From the NCBI GenBank assembly GCA_944386335.1, contig CALXAQ010000124.1:1-6933 (forward strand): a stretch of 6,933 nt of DNA, given 5' to 3'. Position 1 is the stretch's first letter. Each line of letters starts with the position of its first letter. Below the pieces are notes generated by a model, which was given only the letters and a program-made list of their open reading frames with translations, made no database searches and was not told the DNA's origin. Position numbers and translations under genes: made by a program. Source of the DNA: an uncultured Clostridia bacterium. GTDB lineage: Bacteria; Bacillota; Clostridia; TANB77; CAG-508. Below are positions 6,303 to 6,933 of the stretch, piece after piece.

Positions 6303-6331
6303 ATTTTATCAGAAGTTAATAATTTTTTCCA
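6303..6331 (-). promoter_or_regulatory. Candidate extended -10 promoter of the methylase gene
   Basis: On the minus strand TAAAAT (6303-6308) is preceded by TG one base upstream (6310-6311), an extended -10 element. A weak -35-like TGGAAA (6326-6331) lies 17 bases further up. The predicted start near 6296 leaves a 20-base leader containing the AAGGAG site. It is clearly weaker than the operon promoter. In such AT-rich DNA an alternative -10 (TACAAT, a few bases downstream) is also possible. Confidence 0.45.
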
Positions 6332-6388
6332 GCACTTTCTAAAATTTTTTCATTTTTTTACAAGATACCATATATTTATAAAAGGGTT

Positions 6389-6401
6389 TGGGAATTTCCC
6401 A
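6389..6401. repeat. Palindrome TGGGAATTTCCCA
   Basis: A perfect odd-length palindrome, six pairs around the T at 6395. It shares the half-site GGGAA/TTCCC with the palindrome at 6564-6579, so the pair could be two sites for one regulator or degenerate ends of a small element. Confidence 0.5.
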
Positions 6402-6404
6402 TTT

Positions 6405-6445
6405 GATTCGCAAGAAACATTTGTGGACACAAATAGGAATCTTGC
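6405..6445. repeat. Nested inverted-repeat cluster in the methylase upstream region
   Basis: The inner repeat ATTTGT-GGAC-ACAAAT (6419-6434) forms a six-pair stem with a four-base loop. Around it GCAAG (6410-6414) can pair with CTTGC (6441-6445), or alternatively GATTC (6405-6409) with GAATC (6437-6441); these outer pairings share base 6441. It could be a structured leader if transcription starts upstream of 6445, or a DNA operator. Its role is unknown. Confidence 0.45.
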
Positions 6446-6563
6446 TTAAGACTCTTTTTATATTTAGCATAAAATATAATTAATATTTTTAACTTTATTG
6501 CTTCAAATTCATTATCAATCCAAATCACCCAGTAACACTTGTACACCAGCACTTTTAGGAGAT

Positions 6564-6579
6564 TTCCCAATATTGGGAA
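6564..6579. repeat. 16-bp perfect palindrome TTCCCAATATTGGGAA
   Basis: All eight base pairs match with no spacer, and it contains six G/C pairs in an AT-rich setting. On the minus strand its half-site TTGGGAA recurs in the palindrome at 6389-6401. It is suited to a dimeric regulator between the DnaC-like gene and the methylase. Confidence 0.55.
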
Positions 6580-6611
6580 TTTTACCTACAATAGTTAACT
6601 TTATAGTATTA

Positions 6612-6648
6612 ATAAAACTAGCATTTTTTTATTTAATGCCAGTTTTAT
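6612..6648 (-). terminator. Hairpin terminator behind the DnaC-like gene
   Basis: The arms 6612-6624 and 6636-6648 form a 13-pair stem with one G-T wobble around an A/T loop, starting five bases after the DnaC-like stop. On the minus strand the 3' arm ends in TTTTAT and is followed by A/T-rich sequence, but not by a clean T-run, so it is a moderate terminator or an mRNA-stabilising hairpin. Confidence 0.55.
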
Positions 6649-6652
6649 ATTA

Positions 6653-6933
6653 TTAATTCATTCTATAATCTTTATCAATTAATTCAATTCCACCACACAT
6701 TCCATATAATCTTGAAATTATTGAATCAACAATACTATAATTTTTATTTACACAAAGTCTTTCTCTCAATTGATTTCTATTATAATTTGTTGTTATTACA
6801 ATAGGCAAATAATTATTATATCTATTATTTACTATTAAAAATAATTTTTCTAATACCCATTCTGTTGTTTTTTCTTTACCTAAATCATCAATTATTAGTA
6901 AATCAACATTCGAATATAAGTAAATGTATTCTT
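6653..6933 (-). CDS. DnaC/IstB-like helicase-loader AAA+ ATPase, C-terminal part (5' end outside window)
   Basis: The open frame enters from the right edge and ends with TAA at 6653-6655, giving 92 visible residues. They carry the Walker B motif DLLIIDDLG (visible residues 10-18), the following KEKTTEW block typical of DnaC/DnaI loaders, sensor 1 YLPIVITTNY (41-50) and an arginine-containing ISRLYG (71-76). Proteins of this type load the replicative helicase onto DNA. The KEKTTEWV...LFLIVNNRY pattern fits the phage and mobile-element loaders of Firmicutes better than IS21 IstB, though the N-terminal Walker A is not in view to confirm this. It lies upstream on the same strand as the methylase but is separated by a hairpin and 376 non-coding bases, so it is probably a separate unit. 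It suggests a plasmid, integrative element or prophage replication module next door. Confidence 0.85.
   Translation of the reverse strand, partial: EYIYLYSNVDLLIIDDLGKEKTTEWVLEKLFLIVNNRYNNYLPIVITTNYNRNQLRERLCVNKNYSIVDSIISRLYGMCGGIELIDKDYRMN

Larger units (their letters stand above)
6277..6652. other. 376-base non-coding region upstream of the methylase
   Basis: No supported gene lies here. The stretch holds the methylase ribosome binding site (6284-6289), a candidate extended -10 promoter, two GGGAA/TTCCC palindromes (6389-6401 and 6564-6579), a nested inverted-repeat cluster (6405-6445), a 10-bp direct repeat CCAGCACTTT (6329-6338 and 6546-6555), and the hairpin behind the DnaC-like gene. 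Parts such as 6384-6450 and 6530-6585 are visibly richer in G and C than the rest of the window. That fits a structured RNA, an operator cluster or the remnant of a small mobile element. Confidence 0.6.

Noticed and set aside
6255..6449. Plus-strand open frame of 64 codons
   Set aside because: Overlaps the methylase start, ribosome binding site and promoter in antisense, with T-rich composition and no translation signal.
6376..6570. Minus-strand open frame of 64 codons upstream of the methylase
   Set aside because: Begins at a TTG inside the 16-bp palindrome with no ribosome binding site, and its product matches no family I know; better read as non-coding structured DNA.
6593..6600. Eight-base palindrome AGTTAACT
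   Set aside because: Too short and too A/T-rich to stand out from chance; symmetry does not extend further.

Overview
The window is very AT-rich, with A/T-biased third codon positions, strong GGAGG-type ribosome binding sites and consensus sigma-A promoters. This points to a low-GC Gram-positive host, most likely a Clostridium or Peptostreptococcaceae-like Firmicute. No rRNA, tRNA, CRISPR array or complete insertion sequence is visible. Every gene I accept lies on the minus strand, so transcription runs from high to low coordinates.

Layout in transcription order: (1) the 3' part of a DnaC/IstB-type helicase-loader ATPase (6653-6933), followed by a hairpin; (2) a 376-base non-coding stretch (6277-6652) with several palindromes and a candidate promoter; (3) a complete DNA (cytosine-5) methyltransferase (4924-6276) ending in a strong terminator; (4) a perfect-consensus promoter whose -35 box sits at the centre of a 33-bp perfect palindrome; (5) a tight seven-gene operon: a 71-aa small protein, a 628-aa GHKL (MORC/MutL/Hsp90-type) ATPase, a 289-aa unknown protein, a 250-aa DUF6339-like protein, a MazG-like pyrophosphohydrolase, a second NTP pyrophosphohydrolase of the COG4997 type, and the N-terminal 135 codons of a protein I believe to be an HNH endonuclease. 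The operon continues beyond base 1.

Taken together this looks like a restriction-modification-related anti-phage locus. The methylase would mark self DNA, the GHKL ATPase would act as a DNA-dependent switch or clamp with the 289-aa and DUF6339 partners, and the HNH protein would be the effector nuclease. Methylase plus MutL/MORC-like ATPase loci are known from comparative genomics, and the MutL/Z1/DUF/AIPR (Mza) defence system is a relative. This locus shows no Z1 helicase, Vsr or AIPR gene, and it carries two adjacent nucleotide pyrophosphohydrolases. That combination is its most distinctive feature. The DnaC-like neighbour suggests a mobile element or prophage setting. Functions of the 71-aa, 289-aa and DUF6339 proteins are unknown, and their role in defence is inferred from context only.
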